Origin: Candidatus Eremiobacteraceae bacterium | GTDB taxonomy: Bacteria > Vulcanimicrobiota > Vulcanimicrobiia > Eremiobacterales > Eremiobacteraceae | Direction of reading: 5' to 3' | Assembly: GCA_035314825.1 (NCBI GenBank) | Contig: DATFYX010000072.1 | Coordinates: forward strand, 113,755 to 177,754 | Length of the DNA stretch: 64,000 nt | Part shown: positions 25,601-33,842 of the stretch, one piece after another | Layout: every line of letters begins with the position of its first letter | How positions within the stretch are numbered: the stretch's first letter is position 1 | Program-made: the position numbers and the translations under genes | The notes under the pieces: model-generated | Databases searched by the model: none | Told to the model about the DNA's origin: nothing | The model's input: only the letters and a program-made list of their open reading frames with translations

Positions 25601-25864
25601 TTAGGCCCGGGCGGTGCTACGAGTCATCGCTCGCACGATGAACAGGAGGATGATGCTTCCGATGAAGGCCACGACGAGACTCGGGATGTTGATCCCCGTC
25701 GCGCCGACGTGGCCGAAGTAGTTCCAGATCCAGCCGCCGAGAATCGCACCGATGACCCCGATGATGAGATCACCCAGCACGCCGCCCGGCCCCGTGCCCG
25801 GCACGACGAACTTCGCCAGCCACCCGGCGATGATGCCAACGACTATCCAAGCGATAATACCCAT
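25601..25864 (-). CDS. GlsB/YeaQ/YmgE-family stress membrane protein
   Basis: 87 residues from ATG 25864 with AAGGAG upstream. Three hydrophobic helices carry the family glycines: MGIIAWIVVGIIAGWLAKF, GGVLGDLIIGVIGAILGGWIW and LVVAFIGSIILLFIVR. Members (transglycosylase-associated proteins) are induced by envelope or general stress and have no known enzyme activity. The stop codon TAA forms part of the ribosome site of the next gene. Confidence 0.88.
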   Translation of the reverse strand: MGIIAWIVVGIIAGWLAKFVVPGTGPGGVLGDLIIGVIGAILGGWIWNYFGHVGATGINIPSLVVAFIGSIILLFIVRAMTRSTARA

Positions 25865-25892
25865 GATAAACTCCTTAGTCGATAAGAACGGC

Positions 25893-26240
25893 CTAGTTCG
25901 TGTGCTGCACCTGGCCGGCGGCATTCAGCACATAAATCGTGTCGGCGTGCGTTTGGCCGACGAGATTCCGATCGTAGTAGATCTTGACCAACATGTTACG
26001 TTTGATCTGCGCCATCTGGTACGTCGTCTTGCCATCCGCGGAGAAGACGTTCTTGAACTCCGGCAGGATGAGGAAGCTCTGGGTCTGTGTGCCCTCGGAG
26101 TTGATGACCTTGATGTTGTTCGTCGACACGTGGACGACGTAGCCGGACCAGATCTTGTTGACCGCGGCTGCCGGCAACGGCTGTATGGCTGCGCAGGCGA
26201 CGACAAGCGCCACGAATGCGAGCATGGAACGTCGGTACAT
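25893..26240 (-). CDS. Small exported beta-rich protein of unknown function
   Basis: 115 residues from ATG 26240 (AAAGGA upstream; the TTG just before is an alternative). Signal peptide cleaved near PAAA. The mature domain is a compact beta barrel: KIWSGYVVHVSTNNIKVIN, SFLILPEFKNVFSADGKT, and MLVKIYYDRNLVGQTHADTIYVL. This looks like an OB- or DUF5666-type domain. Function unknown. Part of the seven-gene run. Confidence 0.6.
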   Translation of the reverse strand: MYRRSMLAFVALVVACAAIQPLPAAAVNKIWSGYVVHVSTNNIKVINSEGTQTQSFLILPEFKNVFSADGKTTYQMAQIKRNMLVKIYYDRNLVGQTHADTIYVLNAAGQVQHTN

Positions 26241-26259
26241 CAAATGGTTTCCTTTCGGT

Positions 26260-26778
26260 CTATGGTGCGCGAAGCGGCGCCGGCTGGGTGTCGATGCTCA
26301 CCAGACGCCATCCATCCGGCGTTTTCGTGGCGCGCTCGCGGACCATGGAACTGGTCGTCACCGCGTCTGACAGCAAGCTCTCCGACCTGAACTGGGTCGG
26401 CATCGTCACATCGGCTTCGGTCGGGCTGAGGAGGTCGATCGTCAGGTTGCCGTAGTCCGGAAGGACCGTCATCGTGCTTCCGTAGAGGTCTGGCAGCAGA
26501 GCGCTCACGGCCATATGGCCGCGCTCGGTTGCGACACCGCTTGACCAGGACAGATCGGGCGAATCCAGCATCAGGGCCGAAAGGACCCCGGTGTTTTGGG
26601 AGTTCTCGGCGTCATTGAAACGCACGACGAGGGCGCGCACGTCCTGCCACGCCTTGGGCGGGTCGGCATCCGCGCGCGCGACGCTTGCGGCCGCTGCCGC
26701 GAGCGACAAGGTGATAAACGCGGCACATACGATCGCACGCATGCCGCGGCCGGTGTCCGGATTAAGGGTCGTCTTCAT
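26260..26778 (-). CDS. Exported SnoaL/NTF2-like protein
   Basis: 172 residues. After a signal peptide (VCAAFITLSLAAAAASVARA) the mature part follows the DUF4440/SnoaL fold: DVRALVVRFNDAENSQNTGVLSALM, ATERGHMAVSALLP, TIDLLSPTEADVTMPTQF, and the closing KTPDGWRLVSIDTQP, in which an Asp-Gly-Trp-Arg strand is typical of the fold. NTF2-like cavities bind small molecules; the ligand is unknown. Follows the CxxC protein by ten bases. Confidence 0.7.
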   Translation of the reverse strand: MKTTLNPDTGRGMRAIVCAAFITLSLAAAAASVARADADPPKAWQDVRALVVRFNDAENSQNTGVLSALMLDSPDLSWSSGVATERGHMAVSALLPDLYGSTMTVLPDYGNLTIDLLSPTEADVTMPTQFRSESLLSDAVTTSSMVRERATKTPDGWRLVSIDTQPAPLRAP

Positions 26779-26788
26779 TTCACATCTC

Positions 26789-26998
26789 TCATGCGGCTGG
26801 CGCGTGCGCAGCTCTCACTGCAATCGTCAGTTCCGCGCGGGGCTTAGAGCGGGCAAAGGCGTGTCCAAGACCTGCAAGCGTAGATTTTGCCACGAGCGCG
26901 CGTTCGAGCGCTTGCTCGCTGATGCACCGCTGGCAGACTTGCCACGAACTGACGCGAATGATGCGATGAGAGCGTCCCTCGCACAGATCGCAGATCAT
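26789..26998 (-). CDS. Small protein with paired CxxC motifs (zinc-ribbon-like)
   Basis: 69 residues from ATG 26998: MICDLCEGRSHRIIRVSSWQ followed by VCQRCISEQAL. Two CxxC pairs at 3/6 and 23/26 make a zinc ribbon of the short type. The C-terminal 40 residues are basic and helical. An in-frame ATG at 27046 would add 16 residues. First gene of the minus-strand run, facing the Crp/Fnr regulator across 152 bases. It may be a small DNA- or protein-binding factor. Confidence 0.5.
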   Translation of the reverse strand: MICDLCEGRSHRIIRVSSWQVCQRCISEQALERALVAKSTLAGLGHAFARSKPRAELTIAVRAAHAPAA

Positions 26999-27150
26999 GA
27001 TATGTTTGCTCACTTCGTCACGAGCCGCACAAGGGGTGATTCCCATGCCGGGCTCGTATTTCAATGATAGGCTTCGCCAAAGCGGATATCGGTACGGAAA
27101 CGCACCAACCGCGTGACTATTGCGAGCCCACAGCAGCATTGGGACGGCAA

Positions 27151-27903
27151 ATGCTTAAGAATGATGTTTTTAACGGCAACGCGATCCTATCGAGTCTAAG
27201 AGGCAAAGAGAAGACGCTCGCGCTCGAGGAAGGCGAGGTGGTCGATGTGAAGGTGCATCAGACCATCTATCAGCCCGAAGAGCGCATCACCGAAGCGTAC
27301 TTTCCGCTTGGCGCGATTCTTTCAGTCGTCGCACAGATGAAGGACGGCGGGATGATCGAGATCGGCACGATCGGTCGCGAGGGCACGAGCGCGGTCCCGC
27401 TGCTCATGGGCGCCGAGACAAGCGCGAATGAGAGCTTTTGTCAGGTGCCCGGCAAAGCTTGGAAGATGCCTGCGCAGACGTTTCGCAGCCTTCTCGCCAC
27501 GAGCCAATCGTTCCGCGAGTTTCTCAACCGGTATTTACAAGCATACGTCAATATGCTGGGCCAACTGGCCGCCTGCAATCGATTGCACAGCGTCTACGAA
27601 CGGTGTGCGCGCTGGCTGTTGATGACCGGCGATCGTGTCGGCAGCAACGAATTCCCGCTGACTCACGAATTCCTGGCCATCATGCTGGGCTCTCGCCGTG
27701 CAGGCGTGACTGTCGCGGCTGCCATCCTGCAAAAGGCGGGATTCATCCACTATTCGCATGGGACGATAACGATCGTCGACAGGACCGGCCTGGAAGCCAC
27801 CACCTGCGAGTGCTATAGGATAACGACGAATCAGTTCGGCGATCTCTTGAGCCTTCGACCCGCCGCCATCGACACGTCTCGTCGCCGCGCACGCTCTAGG
27901 TGA
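27151..27903 (+). CDS. Crp/Fnr-family transcriptional regulator
   Basis: 250 residues from ATG 27151; an ATG at 27064 adds 29 residues unlike the family. Residues 20-140 form a cNMP-binding-like barrel (YQPEERITEAYFPLGAILS, IEIGTIGREGTSAVPLLMG). The C-terminal winged helix is the HTH_Crp_2 type with LTHEFLAIMLGSRRAGVT as recognition region and GTITIVDRTGLE. The cAMP-contacting Arg-Ser pair is not present, so the ligand is unknown. No Fnr-type N-terminal Cys cluster. Divergent from the seven-gene run, which it may control. Confidence 0.85.
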   Translation: MLKNDVFNGNAILSSLRGKEKTLALEEGEVVDVKVHQTIYQPEERITEAYFPLGAILSVVAQMKDGGMIEIGTIGREGTSAVPLLMGAETSANESFCQVPGKAWKMPAQTFRSLLATSQSFREFLNRYLQAYVNMLGQLAACNRLHSVYERCARWLLMTGDRVGSNEFPLTHEFLAIMLGSRRAGVTVAAAILQKAGFIHYSHGTITIVDRTGLEATTCECYRITTNQFGDLLSLRPAAIDTSRRRARSR

Positions 27904-27942
27904 GGGAGCGTTTCCGTACATCGGCACCGCTTCATCCCGTGA

Positions 27943-27948
27943 TATAAT
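27943..27948 (+). promoter_or_regulatory. Consensus -10 box TATAAT before the stalk-domain gene
   Basis: A perfect TATAAT lies 23 bases before the ATG at 27972, in a locally AT-rich stretch. No good -35 is found at 16-18 bases (ATCGGC at 27920). If used, the leader is about 17 bases. Confidence 0.5.
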
Positions 27949-27971
27949 GAATGGCGAAAGTGTGATGTGAT

Positions 27972-29036
27972 ATGAAGACCAAGAACCTCTCCAGCGGATT
28001 TCTTATTTTCTTCTTGTGCGCAGCAATTTTGGCTTTGTCAAGTCAGCCCGCTCGAACCGATACAGTCCGAATCGTTGTCAACGGCTCACAGGTGCAGTTC
28101 GACCAACCGCCCATTGAAAGAAGCGGACGCGTTTTCGTCCCACTGCGCGGGGTATTCGAACGGCTTGGAGCAAGCGTCGTCTACGACAACGGCACGATCA
28201 ACGCCACCGGCAACGGTCGCACGATCCAACTGCATATCGGGAGCACGCAAGCCGTCGTCAATGGCCAAACGCAAACCCTCGACGTCGCGCCGTTTCTGGT
28301 CGGTGCGCGCACCCTCGTCCCCCTGCGTTTCATCTCTGAGGCGCTCGGCGCGAACGTTCAGTACGACAACAGCAGCCAAGTCGTGAGCATCAATAGCGGT
28401 CAAGCGCCGCCGCCAGCTCAGGCTCCGGCATCGCTCACCCTGACGAACCTGAAACCGCGCAACGGCGGGAACGTTCAGGTGGCGCGCCCTGCGGTCTCCG
28501 GCGGTTTCAGCCAACCGGTCGACCCGAATACCGTCAAGCTCACGCTCGACGGTCGCGACGTCTCGAGCACGACCTACGTATCGCAAAATGATTTTCTGTT
28601 CACGCCTACCTACGATTTGTCGCAAGCCAGACACACGGTCGAGGTGAAGGGGAACTCCGCTGCGGGGGCCGCATTTGATCGGACATGGTCGTTCACATCG
28701 AGCGCGACCTCAAACACCAATGGCGCTGCGGCCAACTACCTTAGCAATCTGAGCCCGACCGACGGCTCCACCGTCGGCAGCACGTTCACCGTTTCCGGAA
28801 CGACGCTTCCAAACTCGACGGTCAAGATCGCAGCCACCGGTTCCGCGTTGCTCGGCGGCGTTCTCCGGATCGGCCTCGGCACGTATACCAACACCGTTCA
28901 AGCCGACGGAAACGGTTATTTCTCACAGTCAGTCAATGTGCAGGTGCCGAGCGGCGGCAACATCGCCGTGCGCATCACGTCGATCGCGCCCAACACGAAT
29001 GCAGGCGCGGCCTCGACCTTGAATCTACGCAGTTGA
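27972..29036 (+). CDS. Exported copper-amine-oxidase-N (stalk) domain protein with Ig-like C-terminus
   Basis: 354 residues. Signal peptide 1-29. Residues 32-145 form a Cu_amine_oxidN1 stalk domain with its two typical phrases, RVFVPLRGVFERLGASVVYD and RTLVPLRFISEALGANVQYD. A Pro/Ala linker then leads to one Ig-like domain (residues 160-240) and a second beta domain with TVGSTFTVSGTTLPNSTVKI. Such proteins are surface scaffolds; the stalk name does not imply amine oxidase activity. Nearby TATAAT marks its own promoter. Confidence 0.8.
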   Translation: MKTKNLSSGFLIFFLCAAILALSSQPARTDTVRIVVNGSQVQFDQPPIERSGRVFVPLRGVFERLGASVVYDNGTINATGNGRTIQLHIGSTQAVVNGQTQTLDVAPFLVGARTLVPLRFISEALGANVQYDNSSQVVSINSGQAPPPAQAPASLTLTNLKPRNGGNVQVARPAVSGGFSQPVDPNTVKLTLDGRDVSSTTYVSQNDFLFTPTYDLSQARHTVEVKGNSAAGAAFDRTWSFTSSATSNTNGAAANYLSNLSPTDGSTVGSTFTVSGTTLPNSTVKIAATGSALLGGVLRIGLGTYTNTVQADGNGYFSQSVNVQVPSGGNIAVRITSIAPNTNAGAASTLNLRS

Positions 29037-29055
29037 GCGGACCCGGAGTCGTTCT

Positions 29056-29718
29056 CTAGCGTTTGAGCTGGACGTTTGAAAAGTCGACGGTGCGCACGAG
29101 CGTCTGGCCGGCGTAGCCGAGCACGGCCACGGGGAAATGCGTGGTCCTCGAGATCTCGACGACTTCACGCGTCAGTCCGGTGTCGTTGGCCGATTGCGAC
29201 GGGATCAGCGTGACCGTGTCCGTCGCGATGCCGCTGATCGTCGGTCCAGGCTTCTGAGTGATCGGCCCTGCCGTCCGCAGCCCGTGGGCGAGGATGGCGC
29301 TGAAGCTCAACTGATCGATCGACGCACCGCGGATCGTCGTCACCTGAGGATCGTGAAGCGGGAATGTCCGTTTGAACATCGCCGTGAGACCGGTACCCAT
29401 ATGGGCTACCACTGTGCTTCCGCCGCTCCACACGAGCGTGCCGCCGGCATTAGGGCCCCGGATAACGGTCATCGTCGCACTCGAAGGCTTCGTAAAGGTG
29501 TAGGTAAAGAACATGTTTTGGATCACGGTCCCCTTCCGCTCGTAGACCGTGTCTGTCGCGCTATATCCTTTGACGCTAGCCCATGCGTTGGTGAACGCGA
29601 TCCACGCCGGCGGCAAAGTCCGCCCGAGGCCCGCGGACGGCGCAAGCAGCAGCGCCAGCGACCAGAGCGCGATACTTAAGCGGCCGCGACCACCGCAGAA
29701 CTGACGTCGCGGCGCCAT
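29056..29718 (-). CDS. Exported LolA-fold-like protein
   Basis: 220 residues. The signal peptide has a long hydrophobic core (LSIALWSLALLLAPSAGLG). The mature part, AWASVKGYSATDTVYERKG, MFFTYTFTKPSSATMTVIRGP and VVEISRTTHFPVAVLGYAG, follows the DUF1571/LolA-like half-barrel arrangement. Likely a lipid- or envelope-related binding protein. One base separates it from the upstream small membrane gene. Confidence 0.6.
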   Translation of the reverse strand: MAPRRQFCGGRGRLSIALWSLALLLAPSAGLGRTLPPAWIAFTNAWASVKGYSATDTVYERKGTVIQNMFFTYTFTKPSSATMTVIRGPNAGGTLVWSGGSTVVAHMGTGLTAMFKRTFPLHDPQVTTIRGASIDQLSFSAILAHGLRTAGPITQKPGPTISGIATDTVTLIPSQSANDTGLTREVVEISRTTHFPVAVLGYAGQTLVRTVDFSNVQLKR

Positions 29719-29719
29719 G

Positions 29720-29875
29720 TCACACTGTTTTTCGGCCCGAGACCAGATTGATGATCAGAACGATAACCGCGATCACCAGCAAGAGGTGGATCAAGCCTCC
29801 GCCGAAATGCAGAAGAAAACCCAACAGCCACAAGACGAAGAGAACAACGATGATCGTCCAGAGTAAGTTGCCCAT
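29720..29875 (-). CDS. Lmo0937/DUF5670-like small membrane protein
   Basis: 51 residues (MGNLLWTIIVVLFVLWLLGF, then LHFGGGLIHLLLVIAVIVLI and LVSGRKTV). Two hydrophobic helices joined by a His/Gly turn, the lmo0937-type pattern seen in many stress-induced small proteins. AAAGAGG precedes the ATG by six bases. It is missed by length cut-offs but the signals are clear. Likely co-transcribed with the LolA-like gene. Confidence 0.8.
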   Translation of the reverse strand: MGNLLWTIIVVLFVLWLLGFLLHFGGGLIHLLLVIAVIVLIINLVSGRKTV

Positions 29876-29983
29876 CGCAAACCTCTTTCTACCGTCTCAC
29901 GTGTTGTTGGAAGCAAATTCGGAATCCTACGCTCCGCGGACCAGGCCCACGTGCGGCGCGTAGCACGCCGGATCCACTAAGGC

Positions 29984-31489
29984 GTGAACGAACAGCGCCT
30001 CTGCGGTGTCTTCCTGTCGGCTTGGGGGATTGTGAGGCTTGCTTTGCACTCGATCCCGAAAGGGGCCGCCGCGCTCGGCTGCGCGCTCATCACGTGTTTC
30101 GGTCTGCCCGGCAGCGTGCACGCCGCTGTGTCGCACTCGGCACCGACGCGCTATCTCGTGTTTCAGCTTTTCACGTACGGCGGCCCAAGCCAGGCTCCCC
30201 TGCCGCCCGCTCCGGTGATCTCGGAAACCGTCCACGACATCATCAGCGCGATCGGCACAACTGGCGGCGATGTCGACAAGCTCGGTTTCGCGGTCGGACC
30301 GCTCACTTTGGACCAATCGGACGGCGCGATACGCCAGCTCATCGAGACGTCGTTCAGTGTAGCAAGAGCCGACAACGTAGCGGTCGCTTTCCACATCGAT
30401 GATTCGATGTTCTGGCCGAGAGGCTCAGCGCTCGACCGATCCGCCAATCTTGAGTGGCTTGATTGGAACGGCACGCCGAACACGGGAAGGCGGCTGGACT
30501 GGGGACCCGCGCCGACAAAGATCGCCCCGCAGCTATGTCTCAATAGCCCCGCGGTCGAAGCCGCGGCTAGAGCGCGAGCGCAGTTCATCGGTGCGCAGAT
30601 CAAGACCCAGCTCGACAGTCTACGCCGGGACCACAGAGAGCGACTTTTTGCCGGCGTCATCGCGGGCTGGGAAACGCAGATCGGGCAAGACTTCGATACT
30701 GGGAGGTATCTCGGGTACTGCGCGTTGACCAACGGGGGGTTCAGTTCCGGCCATCAGCCTGCCGATCCAGATGCCGAGATCAGCAAGGTCGTTCAGGGCT
30801 ACATCGAGCTTTGGGCCCAGCAGCTGGCTCGCGCCGGCATACCGGCCGACAAGATCTATTCGCAGATCGCCGTGACGGCCGAGACTCCTGCGCCTGGCGA
30901 GAGCGGAAGCATCTCGTATGACAAGATGACGCACTTCGCGCCGCCTTCCGTCGCGTTTGGCGAGCATTATCTCCCCGGCTTTAGCACGTATCCTGAGCCC
31001 GGCACGTTTGAACTGATTTACAGCGAGGTCGCCGCGCATGGGAATCCAGCCTGGATCTCGGCGGAAGGCACAAACGTCGTACCGACCGGTATGCCGGGCG
31101 AGCCGACGATGGAGACGTACTTGGGGAAGATGTACAACCACGGCGCCGTCCTGGTCAATATCTTCTCATGGGGAATCGGCGGCAAGGCCAATGCGAACAA
31201 TTTCTTCCGCGTGGCGACCGAAAACGCAGAAGCGATCTCGGCCTACCGCAAATTCCTCGGCGGTGAGCAACTCGTGGAATTGCCGCCATCGAAGAACAGC
31301 TTCTCGCCGCTGGCTCTCCAACAAAAAATCCGTGAGATCCAGCAAGAGCTACCCAGCTGGGTCCAGGCGAACGGCCCCACGAAAGTTGCGCCCCTCATGC
31401 AGCAGCTTGACGGGCTGTTAAAGGCTCAGCAGTTCCTCGCAGCCGATCACGTCGCCGACAAGATCCTTCAAATACTCCAAACTCAGTAA
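29984..31489 (+). CDS. Exported protein with possible TIM-barrel glycoside-hydrolase-like fold
   Basis: 501 residues from GTG 29984. A signal peptide lies at about 17-47 (ALGCALITCFGLPGSVHAA). The body has features seen in barrel hydrolases: NVAVAFHIDDSMFW, LFAGVIAGWETQIGQDF, YSQIAVTAETP, and NPAWISAEGTNVVPTGMPG. The last 80 residues form a helical tail with QQKIREIQQELPSWV. No family motif is certain, so this is only a fold guess. Next to the ferritin-like fusion. Confidence 0.55.
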   Translation: MNEQRLCGVFLSAWGIVRLALHSIPKGAAALGCALITCFGLPGSVHAAVSHSAPTRYLVFQLFTYGGPSQAPLPPAPVISETVHDIISAIGTTGGDVDKLGFAVGPLTLDQSDGAIRQLIETSFSVARADNVAVAFHIDDSMFWPRGSALDRSANLEWLDWNGTPNTGRRLDWGPAPTKIAPQLCLNSPAVEAAARARAQFIGAQIKTQLDSLRRDHRERLFAGVIAGWETQIGQDFDTGRYLGYCALTNGGFSSGHQPADPDAEISKVVQGYIELWAQQLARAGIPADKIYSQIAVTAETPAPGESGSISYDKMTHFAPPSVAFGEHYLPGFSTYPEPGTFELIYSEVAAHGNPAWISAEGTNVVPTGMPGEPTMETYLGKMYNHGAVLVNIFSWGIGGKANANNFFRVATENAEAISAYRKFLGGEQLVELPPSKNSFSPLALQQKIREIQQELPSWVQANGPTKVAPLMQQLDGLLKAQQFLAADHVADKILQILQTQ

Positions 31490-31587
31490 CTGCCTAACGA
31501 CGGGACCGAGCGCACTGCATCGCGCCATCGGGCTTCGCCCAGCGGCAGCGTCGGCGCTTGTCCTTCATGCCTGCGCTTTCGCCCGGG

Positions 31588-31616
31588 TTGACTCCAAGGA
31601 CTCCTTGGTCTATAAT
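31588..31616 (+). promoter_or_regulatory. Sigma-70-type promoter of the ferritin-like gene
   Basis: TTGACT (31588-31593), 17-base spacer, TATAAT (31611-31616). Only 13 bases separate the -10 from the ATG at 31630, so the mRNA would start 6-8 bases before the start codon, with no room for a Shine-Dalgarno site. Confidence 0.8.
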
Positions 31617-31629
31617 CGCCTCTACTTCA

Positions 31630-33606
31630 ATGTCGACCGATACGGCCGCGCAAGTCTCACCGGTCGAGACGCGCGAAGAGCTGCTCTACCTGCTCACCAG
31701 GGCGTCCGAACTCGAGCACGACCTCGCCTGCGTGTATCTCTACGCCGGCTACTCATTGAAGAACCACATCGACGAAGGCGGCCTCAGGCCGGACGAGCTC
31801 GAGATCGTGCGCACGTGGAAGCGGAAACTCGCCGGCGTCGCCGTCGAGGAGATGCTCCACCTCGCACAGGTCTCGAACATCATGACTGCGGTCGGTGGCG
31901 CGCCGCACTTCGCGCGCTCGAACTTCCCGATGCCGGCCACGACCTATCCGTTCGGCATCGCGCTGACGCTTGAGCCGTTCTCCAAAGCCTTGATCGAGAG
32001 GCTCGTGTGCTACGAGCTGCCGGAGAAGGGCGTGCTACCGGATGATCGCGCCGCCTTCTACGATCAGATCCGCGCCCGCGTGGCGATCGATCACGACCGG
32101 GTCGAAGCCATCCGGGTGCAGAACGCGCTCGAGCCCTTCGACATCGACTTCCGGACGGTCGGCGAGTTCTATCATAAGATAGAGAGCGCGTTCCGCTGCA
32201 TTCCGGAGGATCGGCTGTTCATCGGACCTCCGGAAGCCCAAGCCAATCCCAAGTATCTCGACCTGCCCGGTGAGCTGGTCGAGGTGACGGATGCCGCCTC
32301 GGCCGTCCGCGCGATCGATATGATCATCGAGCAGGGAGAGTCGCCCACCAGCGAACATCCGGACGCGCACTTCGTGGTCTTCGACTCGATCCGCAAGGAG
32401 TACGAGGAGCTGTGCGCGCGTGCGCAAGCCGACGGCAGGGTCTTCGATCCGGTTCGCCCGCTGATCAGCAATCCGGCGACCCGCGGCTACGCCGACGCTC
32501 CAGGCTCGAACCGCATCACCGATGCGAACGCTCAAGAGCTCGCAGAGCTGTTCAACGGGACGTATGACCTGATGCTCATGATGCTCTTGCGGTTCTTCGC
32601 GCACGAAGGCGAGACGGAAGAGCAATTCCGGCTGCTCGCGCGCGGCACGCTGCGCATCATGGCGTCGGTGCTGCGACCGCTTGGCGAGGCGCTCGCGAAG
32701 ACGCCTGCGGGTCCTCAGTATCCCGGCAAGACGGCGGGTCCGGGATTCGGGTTCAACCGCAGCGTCCATCTGCTCGCGCATCGCCAATCGGCATGGGTCT
32801 ACTTCCTCGAACGCCTCTACGATCTCGCATCGCGCTTGACGCAGCTGTCGGACGACGCGGCGATGCCTCCCGAGGTCCAAGAAGCGGCGGCCGCGCTCGA
32901 ATCGGTGGCCGAGCATCTGACGCCCTTCATCCCGGAGAAGTTCGCCCAGACGATCCGCGACAATGCCGCCGAGCGCAACGCCCGCACCACCATTCGCCCC
33001 GAGCTGAACGGTCCACTGATCGTCCGCAACCTGCGCAAGCTCACTAATTCTACAGGGGAAACTTTGGCGACCCGGCCGATCGTGGCGCTGTGCCGCTGCG
33101 GCGGCTCGAATCTCAAGCCGTATTGCGACGGCACGCATGCGCGTAACAGTTTCGCGAGCGCGAAATCAGCTGACCGGGCGCAGGACCGCCTGGACAGCTA
33201 CGAGGGCAACGGCATCACGGTGCGCGACAACCGCGGCACGTGTTGCCACTTCGGGAATTGCACTGACCGTTTGCCCGAGGTGTTTCACCACTCAGGCGAT
33301 CCGTTCGTGACCGCCGGAGGAGCGGACGCCGACACGATCGAGCGCATCGTGCGGCAGTGTCCGTCAGGCGCCTTGGGCTTCGTCCGCGATGGGAGGCTCT
33401 ACCAGGGCGAAGAGCGCGAGCCTGAGATCTACGTCGCGAACAACGCCAGCTATTACGTCCGCGGCGGCATCGAGCTCGACGGCGAGCTGCTGAACGAAGG
33501 CGCCAATCGCGAGCACTACGCGCTGTGCCGGTGCGGCCATTCGAAGAACAAGCCGTTCTGCGACGGGACGCATTGGTGGATCAAGTTCAACGACCCCGAC
33601 AACTAG
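31630..33606 (+). CDS. Ferritin-like protein fused to two CDGSH motifs and a Fer4_19 domain
   Basis: 658 residues from ATG 31630. Residues 1-230 are a VioB-type ferritin-like domain (PF12902 type): LEHDLACVYLYAGYSLK and VAVEEMLHLAQVSNIM hold di-iron-type Glu and His. A helical region follows. CDGSH motif 1 (CRCGGSNLKPYCDGTH) is at about 488-503, a Fer4_19 divergent single 4Fe-4S domain (CCHFGNC, then QCPSGAL) at 536-580, and CDGSH motif 2 (CRCGHSKNKPFCDGTH) at 632-647. Predicted to carry three Fe-S clusters plus a metal site. Substrate unknown; a redox or iron-stress enzyme is inferred. Confidence 0.85.
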   Translation: MSTDTAAQVSPVETREELLYLLTRASELEHDLACVYLYAGYSLKNHIDEGGLRPDELEIVRTWKRKLAGVAVEEMLHLAQVSNIMTAVGGAPHFARSNFPMPATTYPFGIALTLEPFSKALIERLVCYELPEKGVLPDDRAAFYDQIRARVAIDHDRVEAIRVQNALEPFDIDFRTVGEFYHKIESAFRCIPEDRLFIGPPEAQANPKYLDLPGELVEVTDAASAVRAIDMIIEQGESPTSEHPDAHFVVFDSIRKEYEELCARAQADGRVFDPVRPLISNPATRGYADAPGSNRITDANAQELAELFNGTYDLMLMMLLRFFAHEGETEEQFRLLARGTLRIMASVLRPLGEALAKTPAGPQYPGKTAGPGFGFNRSVHLLAHRQSAWVYFLERLYDLASRLTQLSDDAAMPPEVQEAAAALESVAEHLTPFIPEKFAQTIRDNAAERNARTTIRPELNGPLIVRNLRKLTNSTGETLATRPIVALCRCGGSNLKPYCDGTHARNSFASAKSADRAQDRLDSYEGNGITVRDNRGTCCHFGNCTDRLPEVFHHSGDPFVTAGGADADTIERIVRQCPSGALGFVRDGRLYQGEEREPEIYVANNASYYVRGGIELDGELLNEGANREHYALCRCGHSKNKPFCDGTHWWIKFNDPDN

Positions 33607-33617
33607 AAGGATAGGGG

Positions 33618-33693
33618 TGGTGGAGATGAGGGGACTCGAACCCCTGACCCCTTACATGCGAAGCAAGTGCTCTACCAGCTGAGCTACATCCCC
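33618..33693 (-). tRNA. tRNA-Ala(CGC)
   Basis: On the minus strand the 76-base gene starts GGGGATG and ends in an encoded CCA. The acceptor stem pairs GGGGATG with CATCTCC (one G-U). The anticodon stem CTTGC/GTAAG (one G-U) carries loop TTCGCAT, so the anticodon is CGC, reading GCG alanine codons. The D and T arms (GTTCGAGTC) are normal. GCG is very common in this GC-rich window. Confidence 0.95.
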
Positions 33694-33710
33694 ACGGGGT
33701 CCGAAGCGGT

Positions 33711-33740
33711 AGTATAGCATACGCTGGAAGGGCCGGGCAA
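33711..33740 (-). promoter_or_regulatory. Promoter of tRNA-Ala
   Basis: Read on the minus strand: -35 TTGCCC (complement of 33735-33740), 18-base spacer, -10 TATACT (complement of 33711-33716), about 17 bases before the tRNA 5' end. Confidence 0.55.
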
Positions 33741-33842
33741 TCCCGGTGCTGGTCCCATGTCTTCACGATTTCTTCTCACGATTGCTCCTTGGTGCGATGT
33801 ACGGTTGTCATGGCTGCCTCGTCAGCCGACAAAGGTGTCATA

